From positions 682,001 to 746,000 of the forward strand of contig NZ_JAPWGY010000001.1 of assembly GCF_027214005.1 (NCBI RefSeq): a stretch of DNA of 64,000 nucleotides, given 5' to 3'. This DNA comes from Kiloniella laminariae. GTDB lineage: Bacteria; Pseudomonadota; Alphaproteobacteria; Kiloniellales; Kiloniellaceae. The translations under genes and the position numbers were made by a program. Position 1 is the stretch's first letter; each line of letters begins with the position of its first letter. Below, one piece after another: positions 1-8,657 of this stretch. The notes under the pieces were generated by a model that saw nothing but the letters and a program-made list of their open reading frames with translations, searched no databases and was not told the origin of the DNA.

Positions 1-1039
1 CACCGTTTTTGTCATAGGTTTCGCTGTTCGTCTTCGCGGGTTCTGCTGCTGCAGGGGCATAGCTGCTGCGCACGGCGGTCTGCAGGCGCAGGTTCAGGGC
101 TTCGACCAGTTCGTGCAGGCTGTGGGCGCTGTCCTGATGCCGGGTCGTGGTTTCTGTGACATGATTGACCTGTCCGACGACGTGCGCCATGGTCGCCGTG
201 ACCTGGCGGGTGCTGACGGCGGCCTGTTGCGCATTGCGGCCGATTTCGTTGACGGCGGCGACCTGTTCCTGGACCCGGTCGGCGACTTCAGAAGAAAAAT
301 CCTCAACCTCGCCAATGACTTTTGTGATACTGGAAATTGCCTCGACCGCCAGTCGGGTGACCTGCTGGATTTCCTCGATCTGTGCCGTGATATCCTGGGT
401 GGCTTTGGCGGTCTGCTGTGCCAGGCTTTTGACCTCGCTGGCGACCACGGCAAAACCCTTGCCCGCATCCCCGGCCCGCGCGGCCTCGATGGTGGCATTG
501 AGCGCGAGCAGGTTGGTCTGCCCGGCGATGCCTTCGATCAGGCGGACCACACTGCCGATACGTTCGGAGGCACTGGCCAGGGTCTGGATGGTCTCGGCAG
601 CCTGGGTTGCTTCAGCAGAAGCGCCCTTCGCACCTTCTGCTGTCTTGGCCACATGGTCGCCGACCAGGGCGATGGAGGCGTTCATTTCCTCGGTTGCTGC
701 TGCAACAGCATCGACATTCTGGGTCGCGGTTTCCGCATCCACTTCCAGCTGCCGCGAACGCTCGGCCACATCGTTCAGGGCCTGTCTGGTTTCCTCTGAG
801 GCCGCGGTCATGGTTTCTCCGGCCTTCTGGGCCTGGCTCATGGTGCCTTCGAATTCTCCCTGAAGGGCATCGCCCAGGGTATGAAGATCCCGGCGGGCAT
901 GACAGGCGGCGCGACAGGCAATCAGGTGGGCTTTGCTGTAGAGCGCAGGAGAAGCGTTTTCAGCTGCCATATCAGGATAGTTGTCAAGATTTGCATGCAC
1001 CATAGCTTTGCCGGGCTCAAGAATTCCTGAGCGGTTCAT
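1..1039 (-). CDS. soluble methyl-accepting chemotaxis protein (3' end outside window)
   Basis: Chemoreceptor signalling protein that would pass a signal to the CheA/CheW complex. The minus strand reads open from an ATG at 1037-1039 to the window edge, giving about 346 residues without a stop. The hairpin tip IAGQTNLLALNATIEAARAG is at residues 171-190, followed by GFAVVASEVKSLA and long heptad-rich helices on both sides. No membrane segment or periplasmic domain precedes the coiled coil, so the receptor should be cytoplasmic. The short N-terminus holds a Cys/His cluster (H38, C42, C46, H47, H53) that might bind a metal or cofactor; that is inference. The C-terminus is not in the window. Long open frames on the plus strand here are shadows of this gene. 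Confidence 0.93.
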   Translation of the reverse strand, partial: MNRSGILEPGKAMVHANLDNYPDMAAENASPALYSKAHLIACRAACHARRDLHTLGDALQGEFEGTMSQAQKAGETMTAASEETRQALNDVAERSRQLEVDAETATQNVDAVAAATEEMNASIALVGDHVAKTAEGAKGASAEATQAAETIQTLASASERIGSVVRLIEGIAGQTNLLALNATIEAARAGDAGKGFAVVASEVKSLAQQTAKATQDITAQIEEIQQVTRLAVEAISSITKVIGEVEDFSSEVADRVQEQVAAVNEIGRNAQQAAVSTRQVTATMAHVVGQVNHVTETTTRHQDSAHSLHELVEALNLRLQTAVRSSYAPAAAEPAKTNSETYDKNG

Positions 1040-1205
1040 TTGCTTTAGACCTTTCAAAGTCTCGCAGTACCGGTTTTTATTCTTATGATTATACGAGCGG
1101 AACTGTTTTTGTTGTTCTTAAGCTCTGGTGACCCGCTGAAGAGGATCTGCTATTAAAGTTAACAAATAGTTTTCTTTGGCGGGATGGCCCTGATTCCTGT
1201 CCATC

Positions 1206-1275
1206 TGTGTATCCCAGGCCTGTGTATCCCAGGCCTGTGTATTCCGGGCCTGATTATTCTGGCCTGATTATTCCG
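1206..1275. repeat. 15-bp degenerate tandem repeat, about five units
   Basis: Units at 1206-1220, 1221-1235 and 1236-1250 read TGTGTATCCCAGGCC or nearly so; two decayed units (TGATTATTCTGGCC and a partial one) follow to 1275. The array reaches into the last codons of the hydrolase gene that stops at 1268. The rest of the 1040-1267 gap shows no gene. Confidence 0.85.
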
Positions 1276-2338
1276 TGACCAGTAGGCGGGGAGACAAAAT
1301 GTCGATGATTGTGGTTGAAATCTCGGTATGCAGCGCGTCTCGGTCACGCCGACCAGGCTCCCTGCAGATGGCTTGGTCTTCGCCTTCCTCTGCCAGGATG
1401 GCAGCTCCGGCGGGTTTACAGATATTGAAAACACTGAATTGTGAGGCAGTCTCCATGATTGTGTAGCGGCTGTCCGGGATCAAGGTTGCCAGAACTGATG
1501 CGTCCAATCCAGGCGGGAGAGTGTCAGGCGCCCCCAAGTTCAGTATCGCAGTCGGGGATGTGATCGCGCTCAGGCTGTCGGGCGAAAAGACTGTCGAGAG
1601 TTCAGGATCAACCGCGATGGCGATCTTGATACGGGGATCCAGGTTGGAGCGGGCAATTCTGGTGGCATCGACCTGGTGCAGATCAACGTTGTTCTGGGCG
1701 AACCAGCGGCAGTCAAGACCCGTCCCGCCCTCATCACAGCTCTGGCTATAGCGATCAGGATCAAGTTGCGCGCCGACAAGTGAGAGAACAGAGCTGCCGC
1801 CCAGAAAGAACCCGAGAGCCCCAACCCTGTCCGGCTTGATATGTCTGGCCCAGGAGGTGTTGGTTTCAAGGTCGTCCAGCACTGCGGAAAGATCACCGGG
1901 GCGCAACCAGATTTCAGCCGGAGCAAGATGTGCATCGCTGGCGCGAAGCCGCGGCGGCTGGACAACAAGGGCGATAAAACCTTGTGCAGCAAGACGTGAA
2001 CCGATCCACCCGCCAAGGCCGGGCGCTGCCCTCATCCCGCCCAGCGAGACAAGCACGACAGGAAAGGTGCCTTCGGCGATGGGGGCGTCCCTGGAGCCCT
2101 GCACACCGATAAAAAGAGGCGTATCACCGACCAGTACGGCTTCTCCTCCGGCTCCTGCCGGGTACCAGGAGGTAACTTCCAGCAGGCTTTGTCGCTCTGG
2201 TGAGGTGATCTGCAGGGTTGAAACGCCGACCAGTTCCCCGGCATTTGCTGTTTTGTCTGGATCAACGACCAGATTGACTGTGACCAGAAGGGCCAGAACA
2301 GCGCATATCCGCTTCAGTTTCATCCGTTTCACTTTCAT
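1268..2338 (-). CDS. secreted alpha/beta-hydrolase-fold protein, nucleophile missing
   Basis: 356-residue exported protein with the fold of the dienelactone hydrolase/PAF-acetylhydrolase-like group. Residues 1-33 form a signal peptide (basic start, hydrophobic core ICAVLALLVTVNLVV, cut near ANAGE). The sheet and nucleophile-elbow region is recognisable (FPVVLVSLGG at about 92-101, VGALGFFLGGSSVLSL at 172-187). The elbow should read GxSxGG, but residue 178 is Phe (codon TTT), so the catalytic Ser is absent. The paralogue at 57702-58643 has GFSLGG and an oxyanion-type SHGTGG where this protein has SLGGM. It is probably a non-catalytic member or a recently inactivated enzyme. It stands alone, upstream of a minus-strand aldolase-like gene. 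Confidence 0.85.
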   Translation of the reverse strand: MKVKRMKLKRICAVLALLVTVNLVVDPDKTANAGELVGVSTLQITSPERQSLLEVTSWYPAGAGGEAVLVGDTPLFIGVQGSRDAPIAEGTFPVVLVSLGGMRAAPGLGGWIGSRLAAQGFIALVVQPPRLRASDAHLAPAEIWLRPGDLSAVLDDLETNTSWARHIKPDRVGALGFFLGGSSVLSLVGAQLDPDRYSQSCDEGGTGLDCRWFAQNNVDLHQVDATRIARSNLDPRIKIAIAVDPELSTVFSPDSLSAITSPTAILNLGAPDTLPPGLDASVLATLIPDSRYTIMETASQFSVFNICKPAGAAILAEEGEDQAICREPGRRDRDALHTEISTTIIDILSPRLLVTE

Positions 2339-2441
2339 CGTTCAGGGCTCAGGGACTGCCGTTTTGATAACGCATAAAAGTGAGTTAGGCACTTGTTTTT
2401 GCTTTTCAAGTTTGCCTGATCGACTGAAGCTATCCACTTTA

Positions 2442-3233
2442 TTACTCGCGATAGGAAGGATCTGTCTGGTCCAGCATGGCCTTGAGCTGGTCAAAATGGG
2501 CAAAGGAGGCGTCTTTGAAATCTTCCCAGCTGCGGGCGGTTTTTTCGGCAATCTCGTCGCTGAGAATGCTGAGCTCCTGACCCGTCGAATAGGCCAGGAT
2601 CAGGGTCTTGGCGGCGCGTTCCAGAAAATAGAGATCTTCAAAGGCCTCGGCGATGGTATTGGCGGCAACTGCGACACCGTGGTTGCCCATCATCATGACC
2701 GAATGGTTGCCAAAGGCGCGGGCGATACGCTGGCCTTCGGCGGCATCATCAGCCAGACCGCCAAAATTCAGATCGATGGCCATACGGTTGAAAAAGCGGG
2801 CGGTGTTCTGGTCGATCGGCTTGATTGACGGGTCCTTCAGGGTTGCCAGTGCGGTGGCATAGGCCGGGTGACAGTGCAGCAAAACCCGGGCGTTGGGCAC
2901 AGCGGCATGCACGGCCCCATGAATACACCAGGCGGTAGGATCCGGCGCATCCGGGCCTTGCATGGCCTCGGGATCATCCGCATCCAGTAACAAGAGGTCG
3001 CTGGCGCAGATGGTCGAGAAATGTTGCCATTTCGGATTGAGCAGAAACTTTTTCCCGTCTGAAGACACTGCGGCAGAGAAGTGATTGCCGACGGACTCAT
3101 GCCAGTCAAAATGCACCGCGAGGCGAAAGGCCGCGGCGAGATCGACCCGCAGCTGCCATTCCGCGGGATCATACGCCTTGCCTGTACGGCCAGAGATGAT
3201 CTGGTTGGTGGAATGGTTGGTTATCTGGGACAT
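2442..3233 (-). CDS. class II aldolase/adducin family protein
   Basis: 263-residue cytoplasmic protein of the class II aldolase/adducin family, whose enzymes are zinc-dependent aldolases, epimerases or decarboxylases acting on phosphosugars and hydroxy acids. Family marks are GNHFSAAVS near residue 48, the metal-site motif LLHCHPAYATALA near 118-130, and MMMGNHGVAVAA further on. The length matches the longer, adducin-like members rather than FucA (about 215). The substrate cannot be read from the sequence. It is divergent from the LysR regulator at 3391 with a 157-bp gap, the usual layout for a LysR gene and its target, so it may be regulated by that protein. Confidence 0.9.
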   Translation of the reverse strand: MSQITNHSTNQIISGRTGKAYDPAEWQLRVDLAAAFRLAVHFDWHESVGNHFSAAVSSDGKKFLLNPKWQHFSTICASDLLLLDADDPEAMQGPDAPDPTAWCIHGAVHAAVPNARVLLHCHPAYATALATLKDPSIKPIDQNTARFFNRMAIDLNFGGLADDAAEGQRIARAFGNHSVMMMGNHGVAVAANTIAEAFEDLYFLERAAKTLILAYSTGQELSILSDEIAEKTARSWEDFKDASFAHFDQLKAMLDQTDPSYRE

Positions 3234-3390
3234 AGGGTTTCTCCGGCAGAGGGGACAGCGTATTCAATCGAGGGCAGACAGCTGGTCATCAGGTGATTCT
3301 GGAAGAAGGCAGAAGCATTTACAAACGAGAAAAAAGCAGTAGTGTCATAAGTGAAACTAATGCCTGAATAATGACAAAGGAAAGCCGGGT

Positions 3391-4257
3391 ATGAGTGGCA
3401 AGCGTCTTCCCCCGTTGAACTGGCTTCATGCCTTTGAGGCCTCGGCCCGGCAGCTGTCCTTTACCGGGGCGGCGGCTGAGCTGAACATGACCCAGTCGGC
3501 AGTATCGCAGCAGATCAAGGCGCTGGAACAGCGACTTGGCCATCCGCTTTTTATCCGTCGTCCCCGCAGTCTGTTGCTGACAGAAGCCGGAGAGCGTTAT
3601 CTGCCCGTGGTACAGGATGCCTTTGACAGATTGCAGCGGGGAACCCGGGCGCTGACAGGCGAGGGCGAGGCAGAACGCCTGACAGTCCAGTGCAATATGG
3701 CCTTTTCGATTTTCTGGCTTGCCCCGCGGCTGCCCGGTCTGTTGAAACGCTTCCCCTGGCTGAGCATCAATGTGGTCCCGGAAATCTGGATCAATCAGGC
3801 TGAACCCCTGGCCCCGGTGTTGATCCGCTATGGGCGCAAGATTGAACAGGGGCTGGAAGCACGGCTGTTGTCGCGCGGCAGCTTCTATCCGGTTTGTGCC
3901 CCGGAACTGGCCGGGGCGGCGGACTGGCGCCGGGATCGGCTGTTTGACTGCAGCGGGGTTTTCTGCTGCTGGGAGAACTGGCTGGCGGATCAGGGAGAAC
4001 AGTTGCCGCCGGGGCAGAACATCAACCTGGCCTCGACCTATTCCATTACCCTGAGCGCCGCGTTGCACGGGGCGGGGCTGGCCATGGGCCATGATGTGCT
4101 GGTGTCTGACCTGCTGCAAAGCGGGCAGCTGGTGCGCCCTTTCGCGCCGGAAGTGCGGATGCAGGAAGCCTATTATCTGATCCAGCCGGCGCGTCACAGC
4201 CAGACCCGGGCCAGTCAGGCCTTTGTCAGCTGGATAGAGGAAGAGTTCGGACTCTGA
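3391..4257 (+). CDS. LysR family transcriptional regulator, GcvA-like
   Basis: 288-residue LysR-type regulator. The N-terminal winged helix-turn-helix is clear: LNWLHAFEASARQLSFTGAA, then SAVSQQIKALEQRLGHPLF and a wing with LLLTEAGERYLP (residues 8-70). The rest is the effector-binding domain with FSIFWLAPRLPGLLKRFPWL near 110-130, typical of the GcvA subgroup. LysR proteins usually bind the shared upstream region and respond to a small ligand. Divergence from the class II aldolase gene suggests that gene as target. The ligand is unknown. Confidence 0.92.
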   Translation: MSGKRLPPLNWLHAFEASARQLSFTGAAAELNMTQSAVSQQIKALEQRLGHPLFIRRPRSLLLTEAGERYLPVVQDAFDRLQRGTRALTGEGEAERLTVQCNMAFSIFWLAPRLPGLLKRFPWLSINVVPEIWINQAEPLAPVLIRYGRKIEQGLEARLLSRGSFYPVCAPELAGAADWRRDRLFDCSGVFCCWENWLADQGEQLPPGQNINLASTYSITLSAALHGAGLAMGHDVLVSDLLQSGQLVRPFAPEVRMQEAYYLIQPARHSQTRASQAFVSWIEEEFGL

Positions 4258-4414
4258 GCCAGCAGGGCGGGATAATATTCACAGGATTTGTTCTGGCTTT
4301 TCTGTTATGATGATCTCGTCAGTTCTTACAGACAGTTTGAGGATACCTCAGGAGAGAGCGGCATTTTACCTTTCAGCTGCAGCTTTTGAGGGGTGCCGTT
4401 TCGGAGTAGGAGAG

Positions 4415-5362
4415 ATGATCAGGACAGCTGAAAGCGGCATTTTCCAGAAAAACCGGGAAATGACAAAAACAGGATCGCAGCCGGGCAAGCTGTTCTTCGG
4501 GGTATTGGCCCTGTTTTCGCTGTTCCTGTTCCTTTCTGCCGCGGTATCTGCCCAGCAGACAGCTCCCGATCCGTCCGCCCAGACTTCTCCTCAAATTTCC
4601 CCCCAAACTTCACCTCAAATTTCACCTCAAATTTCAGGGACAGACCCAGCCCATGGCAGTGAAACCCACCCCTTGCAGATTACGGTCGGGGAATGGCCGC
4701 CCTATATTTCAGAAAAGCTGGATCACCACGGGGCGGTTGCCCATCTGATTTCCGATATCTTTGCCGCCGAAGGCATTCCGGTCGAGTTGATATTCCTGCC
4801 CTGGGGCCGCGCCTATTCCGAAGCGGCCAACGGGAATTTTGTTGCCACCGGGGTCTGGATGCACAAGGCCGAACGCGAAGCGGATTTCCTCTATAGCGAG
4901 CCGGTTCTGAACGAGGAATTTGTGTTTTTCCATCGCGCAGACATGCCTTTTGACTGGCAGGATTTCAGCGAACTGACCGACCAGCGCATGGGCGGCGGGA
5001 TCAAATACAGCTACGGCCCCGGGCTGGATGCCTATCTTGACAGCGGGCAGATCTATATGGATCGCCTGCCGACCGACCGTCAGAATTTTGAAAAACTGCT
5101 GGCAGGACGGATCAGTCTCTATCCCCAGGAAGTCAATGTGGGCTATGCGGCCTTGCGGGAAAACTTCCCCCCCGAAGTGCAGAAACTGATTACCCACCAC
5201 CCGCGGCCCGTGCTGGTCAACCTGAGTTACGTGCTTTTCCCCAAAAGCCTGCCGGACAGTGTTGCGCTGCGTGACCGGTTCAACACCCGCCTGCAGATGT
5301 TCCGCAACAGCGGCCTCTATGATGTCTATATGGATGCACTCAAGGACGGCAGGTATATGTAA
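4415..5362 (+). CDS. periplasmic substrate-binding protein (SBP_bac_3 type), orphan
   Basis: 315-residue exported binding protein of the type-3 extracellular solute-binding fold. Start chosen at 4415 because GGAGTAGGAG lies just before it; a longer frame opens at 4307 and a shorter start exists at 4460. After a long N-region comes the hydrophobic core LFFGVLALFSLFLFLSAAVSA, then a low-complexity linker in which five-residue units like QISPQTSP repeat (15-bp DNA repeat). The mature domain starts ITVGEWPPYIS and contains LPWGRAYSEAANG, the layout of orphan SBP_bac_3 proteins. No permease or ATPase is adjacent. Related proteins are at 19774 and 21274. Confidence 0.88.
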   Translation: MIRTAESGIFQKNREMTKTGSQPGKLFFGVLALFSLFLFLSAAVSAQQTAPDPSAQTSPQISPQTSPQISPQISGTDPAHGSETHPLQITVGEWPPYISEKLDHHGAVAHLISDIFAAEGIPVELIFLPWGRAYSEAANGNFVATGVWMHKAEREADFLYSEPVLNEEFVFFHRADMPFDWQDFSELTDQRMGGGIKYSYGPGLDAYLDSGQIYMDRLPTDRQNFEKLLAGRISLYPQEVNVGYAALRENFPPEVQKLITHHPRPVLVNLSYVLFPKSLPDSVALRDRFNTRLQMFRNSGLYDVYMDALKDGRYM

Positions 5363-5671
5363 GCAGGGACATGTACTCTGCGCAACTGTCCTGGAAACAG
5401 ACACAGATAACGGGACATAATCTTTTCTAACAATGTATTTGTCTTTTGTTGCTGATAGTTACAAAATCAATTGTGTTTTTCACATCTTTTGCACGTCAGG
5501 TTCTTTACGTGCATCTAATCCAAACTGCGCATCTGGTCTGATTTAAATCGGACCAAATCTAATATCTGGCCCTGTATTCAAAACCTTTGTTCGTGGGTGT
5601 TATGAACAGCCAAGGACTTTCAGGTGATCAGATCAACAAGCTTGCTTGATAAAAAAACAAGAGGGGAAAAA
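5363..5671. other. 309-bp intergenic region upstream of TRAP operon
   Basis: No credible gene. The segment is AT-rich for the neighbourhood, holds the palindrome at 5535-5554, and ends in a strong ribosome binding site (GAGGGG) before 5672. It presumably holds the promoter of the TRAP operon. Confidence 0.7.
5535..5554. promoter_or_regulatory. 20-bp operator-like palindrome upstream of TRAP operon
   Basis: GGTCTGATTTAAATCGGACC is self-complementary except for one base pair. It lies 117 bp before the dctP-type start. The length and symmetry fit a dimeric regulator such as a GntR or IclR protein; no such regulator lies next to the operon in this window. Confidence 0.55.
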
Positions 5672-6664
5672 ATGAAACACTGGATTTTGGGGGCCGCCGT
5701 TGCGACCGGGTTGGCCGTATCAACCACATCGGCTTTTGCCGAAAAAGTCATTCGGGTAACGTTGCAGCTGCCGGAAACCCATTCATTGGGGCAAAACTGG
5801 ATGGATTTTGCCCGGATTGTCGAGGAAAAATCCGGCGGTGAGCTGAAAATCCAGCTCTTTCCCTCGGCCCAGCTGTTCAAGGATCAGGATGTGCCGAACG
5901 CGGTCGGAACAGGTGCCGTTGAGGCAGGTTCCGCTTTTATCGGGCGCTTTGCCGGCTCCGTTCCGGCGGTTGATGTGATCGCCATTCCCTTTGTGTTTGA
6001 AAATGAAAAACATCTGCGGGCTTCTGTTGCTCCGGGATCAGAACTGCGCAAGGAAATTGACGGAGCCATCGTCAAGGAAACCAATGCCAAGGTTTTGTGG
6101 TGGCAGGCCTTTGGCCGGAATATCTATCTGAACAATGGCTCGGCCATTCGCACCCCGGCAGATATCAAAGGCAAGAAAGTCCGCACCTATGGCAAGGTGC
6201 ACGGCTGGACTGTCGAAGCCCTGGGCGGTGCACCGACCCTGATGTCCGGTTCGAAACAGTTTCTGGGGTATCAGCAAGGCGCGGTTGACGTCGGCATGAC
6301 AGGGGCCTCTGCGGTCAAGTCGCGCAAACTGTTTGAAGTGATGGATCACATGACCCTGACTTTTGACAGCGCGATCGAGTTTGTCGCGGTGATGAATCAG
6401 GATTTCTATAACGATTTGTCTGACGCGGAAAAGGCCATCATTGATGATGCCGCTTTGGAGGTTGAAGCCAAACTGCGCGATGAAATCTATACCGAAGAAG
6501 CTGAAATCGTTGATGAAATGAAATCGGTGATGACCGTGGTTGATCTCAGCGATGCCGAGCGGGCCGAGTGGGTCGCGGCGACAGAGGGCGTTGTCACCCG
6601 CTTTGTCGAGGAAACCGGTGAAACCGGCGCTGCCTCGATTGACGCAATCAAGGCGGCAAAATAA
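5672..6664 (+). CDS. TRAP transporter substrate-binding protein, DctP family
   Basis: 330-residue periplasmic receptor of a tripartite ATP-independent transporter. Start set at 5672 after AGAGGGG; the frame opens at 5624 but the signal peptide begins here (MKHWILGAAVATGLAVSTTS, cut at AFA-EK). The DctP fold is clear: VTLQLPETHSLGQNWMDFA at the start, LFPSAQLFKDQD, GKKVRTYGKVHGW with the conserved ligand Arg region near 165, and MTGASAVKSRKLFEV. DctP receptors usually bind carboxylates through that Arg; the actual ligand is not readable. First gene of a three-gene operon. Confidence 0.95.
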   Translation: MKHWILGAAVATGLAVSTTSAFAEKVIRVTLQLPETHSLGQNWMDFARIVEEKSGGELKIQLFPSAQLFKDQDVPNAVGTGAVEAGSAFIGRFAGSVPAVDVIAIPFVFENEKHLRASVAPGSELRKEIDGAIVKETNAKVLWWQAFGRNIYLNNGSAIRTPADIKGKKVRTYGKVHGWTVEALGGAPTLMSGSKQFLGYQQGAVDVGMTGASAVKSRKLFEVMDHMTLTFDSAIEFVAVMNQDFYNDLSDAEKAIIDDAALEVEAKLRDEIYTEEAEIVDEMKSVMTVVDLSDAERAEWVAATEGVVTRFVEETGETGAASIDAIKAAK

Positions 6665-6694
6665 ATCCGGTTAAAACAGGTTCTGGTATCTACT

Positions 6695-6735
6695 GCCGGA
6701 GCCCTGGTTCCAGGCCGGGGCTCCGGGTTGTTTTT
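6695..6735 (+). terminator. hairpin between TRAP binding-protein and permease genes
   Basis: CCGGAGCCC (6696-6704) pairs with GGGCTCCGG (6718-6726) across a roughly 13-nt loop, and GTTGTTTTTA follows. It has the shape of a rho-independent terminator. Lying inside the operon, it would let the binding protein be made in excess over the permeases. Confidence 0.7.
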
Positions 6736-6760
6736 ACCTCAGTGAATGCAGGAGTGAGCC

Positions 6761-7294
6761 ATGAACAGCGCTCTGCAGCTTTTTATGCGGGGAATAGATG
6801 CCCTGTCTGATGGGGCGGGGAAAATTGCGGCCTGGTGTCTGTTTGCTATCGGGTTTTTCATCACCTATGAGGTGGTGATGCGCTACGTCTTTGTTGCCCC
6901 GACCATCTGGGTTGATGAGGTCAGTCGTTATCTGATGGTCTGGGTGGTGTTTCTTTCGTCAGCCTATGTGCTCAAGCGACAGGAGATGATCACGATCGAG
7001 GTCTTTCTCGCCGAGCCTTCTTCCCTCGGGCGCAAGCTTGCCGAAACCCTGGCGACGGTGATGTTATTGATCTTTGCAGGCACAGCGGTCTATTTCGGCT
7101 TTCAGATCTGGCTGAAATATACACTGGCCGGGCACACTACCGACAGTTATCTCGCCCCGCCAAAATGGCTGACCCATGCCCCGGTCTGGGTCGGAGGCCT
7201 GCTGTTTTCCCTGCAGGGACTGGTACAGCTGATCCGGGTCTGGCGTGACGAGTTGCCAACCCCGAAAGACAACACGCTGGAAATATCGCACTGA
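6761..7294 (+). CDS. TRAP transporter small permease subunit, DctQ family
   Basis: 177-residue inner-membrane protein with four predicted helices (about 24-42, 57-75, 98-118 and 140-160). Family signs are ITYEVVMRYVFVAPTIWVDEVSRYLMVWVVFLSSAYVLK spread over residues 35-73, in which the WVDEVSRYL loop is typical of DctQ. It pairs with the large subunit to form the Na+-coupled permease. Its stop overlaps the start of the next gene by one base (TGATG), so the two should be translationally coupled. Confidence 0.93.
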   Translation: MNSALQLFMRGIDALSDGAGKIAAWCLFAIGFFITYEVVMRYVFVAPTIWVDEVSRYLMVWVVFLSSAYVLKRQEMITIEVFLAEPSSLGRKLAETLATVMLLIFAGTAVYFGFQIWLKYTLAGHTTDSYLAPPKWLTHAPVWVGGLLFSLQGLVQLIRVWRDELPTPKDNTLEISH

Positions 7295-8568
7295 TGGAAG
7301 CTTTTTTGATTCTGACGGCCTTGCTGGCCTTGCTGTTGTTGCGGACCCCGGTTGCGATTGCGCTGGGGGGGCTGGGGGTGATCCTGCTGGTGCTCAAGGG
7401 ACTGCCGCTGGTGGCGGTGCCCCAGCGTCTGCATGGCTCGGTTGACAGCTTTGAACTGCTGGCGGTGCCGATGTTTCTCTTGATGTCCAATATTTTGCTC
7501 AAGGGCGGGGTCGGGCGTGACCTCTATGCCGCGGTACAAAGCTGGGTCGGCCACTGGCCGGGCGGGCTGGGCGTGGCGACAATCCTGTCCTGCACCCTGT
7601 TTTCCGCCATCTCGGGCTCTTCGGTTGCGACAGCTGCGACCGTCGGCACTGTTGCCATTCCCGAAATGACACGGCGCGGCTATGACCGTCCCTTTGTGTT
7701 GGGGATGCTGGCAGCCGGGGGAACTCTGGGTATTCTGATCCCGCCGTCCATTCCCCTGATTATTTACGGGGTGGTGACAGAGACATCCATCCCGCTGCTG
7801 TTTCTGGCGGGGATCGGGCCGGGGCTGTTTCTGGCCGGTGCCTTTATTGTCTATGGCCTGCTGTTTGCCCGGATTACCGGTGCGTACCAGCCGATGCCCA
7901 AAGCGAGCTGGGGCGAGCGGGGCCGGGCGTCGCTGATGGCTTTGCCGACGGTCTTGCTGGCTGTCGGGATTGTCGGGTCGATCTATGCGGGGATTGCTAC
8001 CCCGTCGGAAAGTGCGGGGCTCGGTTTTGTCTTTGCACTGGTGATCACACTGGCCATGAAGCGGCTGGATTTTGCCATGCTGAAAGAAGCTGTCCAAAAT
8101 TCGCTCAGCACCACTGTAATGATCCTGATCATTATTGCCGGGGCCAAAGTCTTTTCCTATGCGATTACACTCTATCTGATCCCCCAGTCGATCAGTGTAC
8201 TTCTGACGGAAAACATTTCTACGCCGGGTCTGTTCGTGCTGGCTGTCGGGGCCGTGCTGCTGATCATGGGTTTTTTCCTCGAAAGCCTGTCGATGTTGCT
8301 GATCATGGTGCCGGTATTGTTGCCAGCGGTGCTTAACGTCAACATCGATCCGATCTGGTTCGGGATCTTTTTTGTCGTGCTGATTGAAACTGCGTTGATC
8401 ACACCGCCGGTGGGGATGAACCTTTTTGTCATCCAGGCCGTGGGCAAGGCCAGCCTGCAGGAAGTCGCCAGGGGGGCCCTGCCCTTTGCCGGGATCATGC
8501 TGGCAACAGCGGTGTTGCTCTGGTTCTGGCAGGATCTGGCGCTCTATATTCCCTATGCGCTGCGGTGA
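7294..8568 (+). CDS. TRAP transporter large permease subunit, DctM family
   Basis: 424-residue polytopic membrane protein, the transport subunit of the TRAP system. It has about twelve hydrophobic helices. Family landmarks include FSAISGSSVATAATVGTVAIP with EMTRRGYDR after it, GGTLGILIPPSIPLIIYGVV, ATPSESAGLG near residue 230, and ITPPVGMNLFVIQ near 370. Length is normal for DctM (about 425). Last gene of the operon; a weak hairpin lies downstream (AGGGCTG at 8595-8601 with CAGCCCT at 8621-8627). Confidence 0.95.
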   Translation: MEAFLILTALLALLLLRTPVAIALGGLGVILLVLKGLPLVAVPQRLHGSVDSFELLAVPMFLLMSNILLKGGVGRDLYAAVQSWVGHWPGGLGVATILSCTLFSAISGSSVATAATVGTVAIPEMTRRGYDRPFVLGMLAAGGTLGILIPPSIPLIIYGVVTETSIPLLFLAGIGPGLFLAGAFIVYGLLFARITGAYQPMPKASWGERGRASLMALPTVLLAVGIVGSIYAGIATPSESAGLGFVFALVITLAMKRLDFAMLKEAVQNSLSTTVMILIIIAGAKVFSYAITLYLIPQSISVLLTENISTPGLFVLAVGAVLLIMGFFLESLSMLLIMVPVLLPAVLNVNIDPIWFGIFFVVLIETALITPPVGMNLFVIQAVGKASLQEVARGALPFAGIMLATAVLLWFWQDLALYIPYALR

Positions 8569-8657
8569 TTAACCCTTGCGGGGCATAGATGACCAGGGCT
8601 GACAGCTTGTCGTAAAGCGCCAGCCCTTTGTCATCGTCAGGTGCTCAGCGGGTCAGG

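Noticed and set aside
113-863. Plus-strand frames over the chemoreceptor gene
   Set aside because: They are shadows of the minus-strand receptor, whose hairpin-tip motif is unmistakable.
8595-8627. AGGGCTG/CAGCCCT inverted repeat after the TRAP permease
   Set aside because: The 19-nt loop and short stem with only TTTG following make it too weak to list as a terminator.
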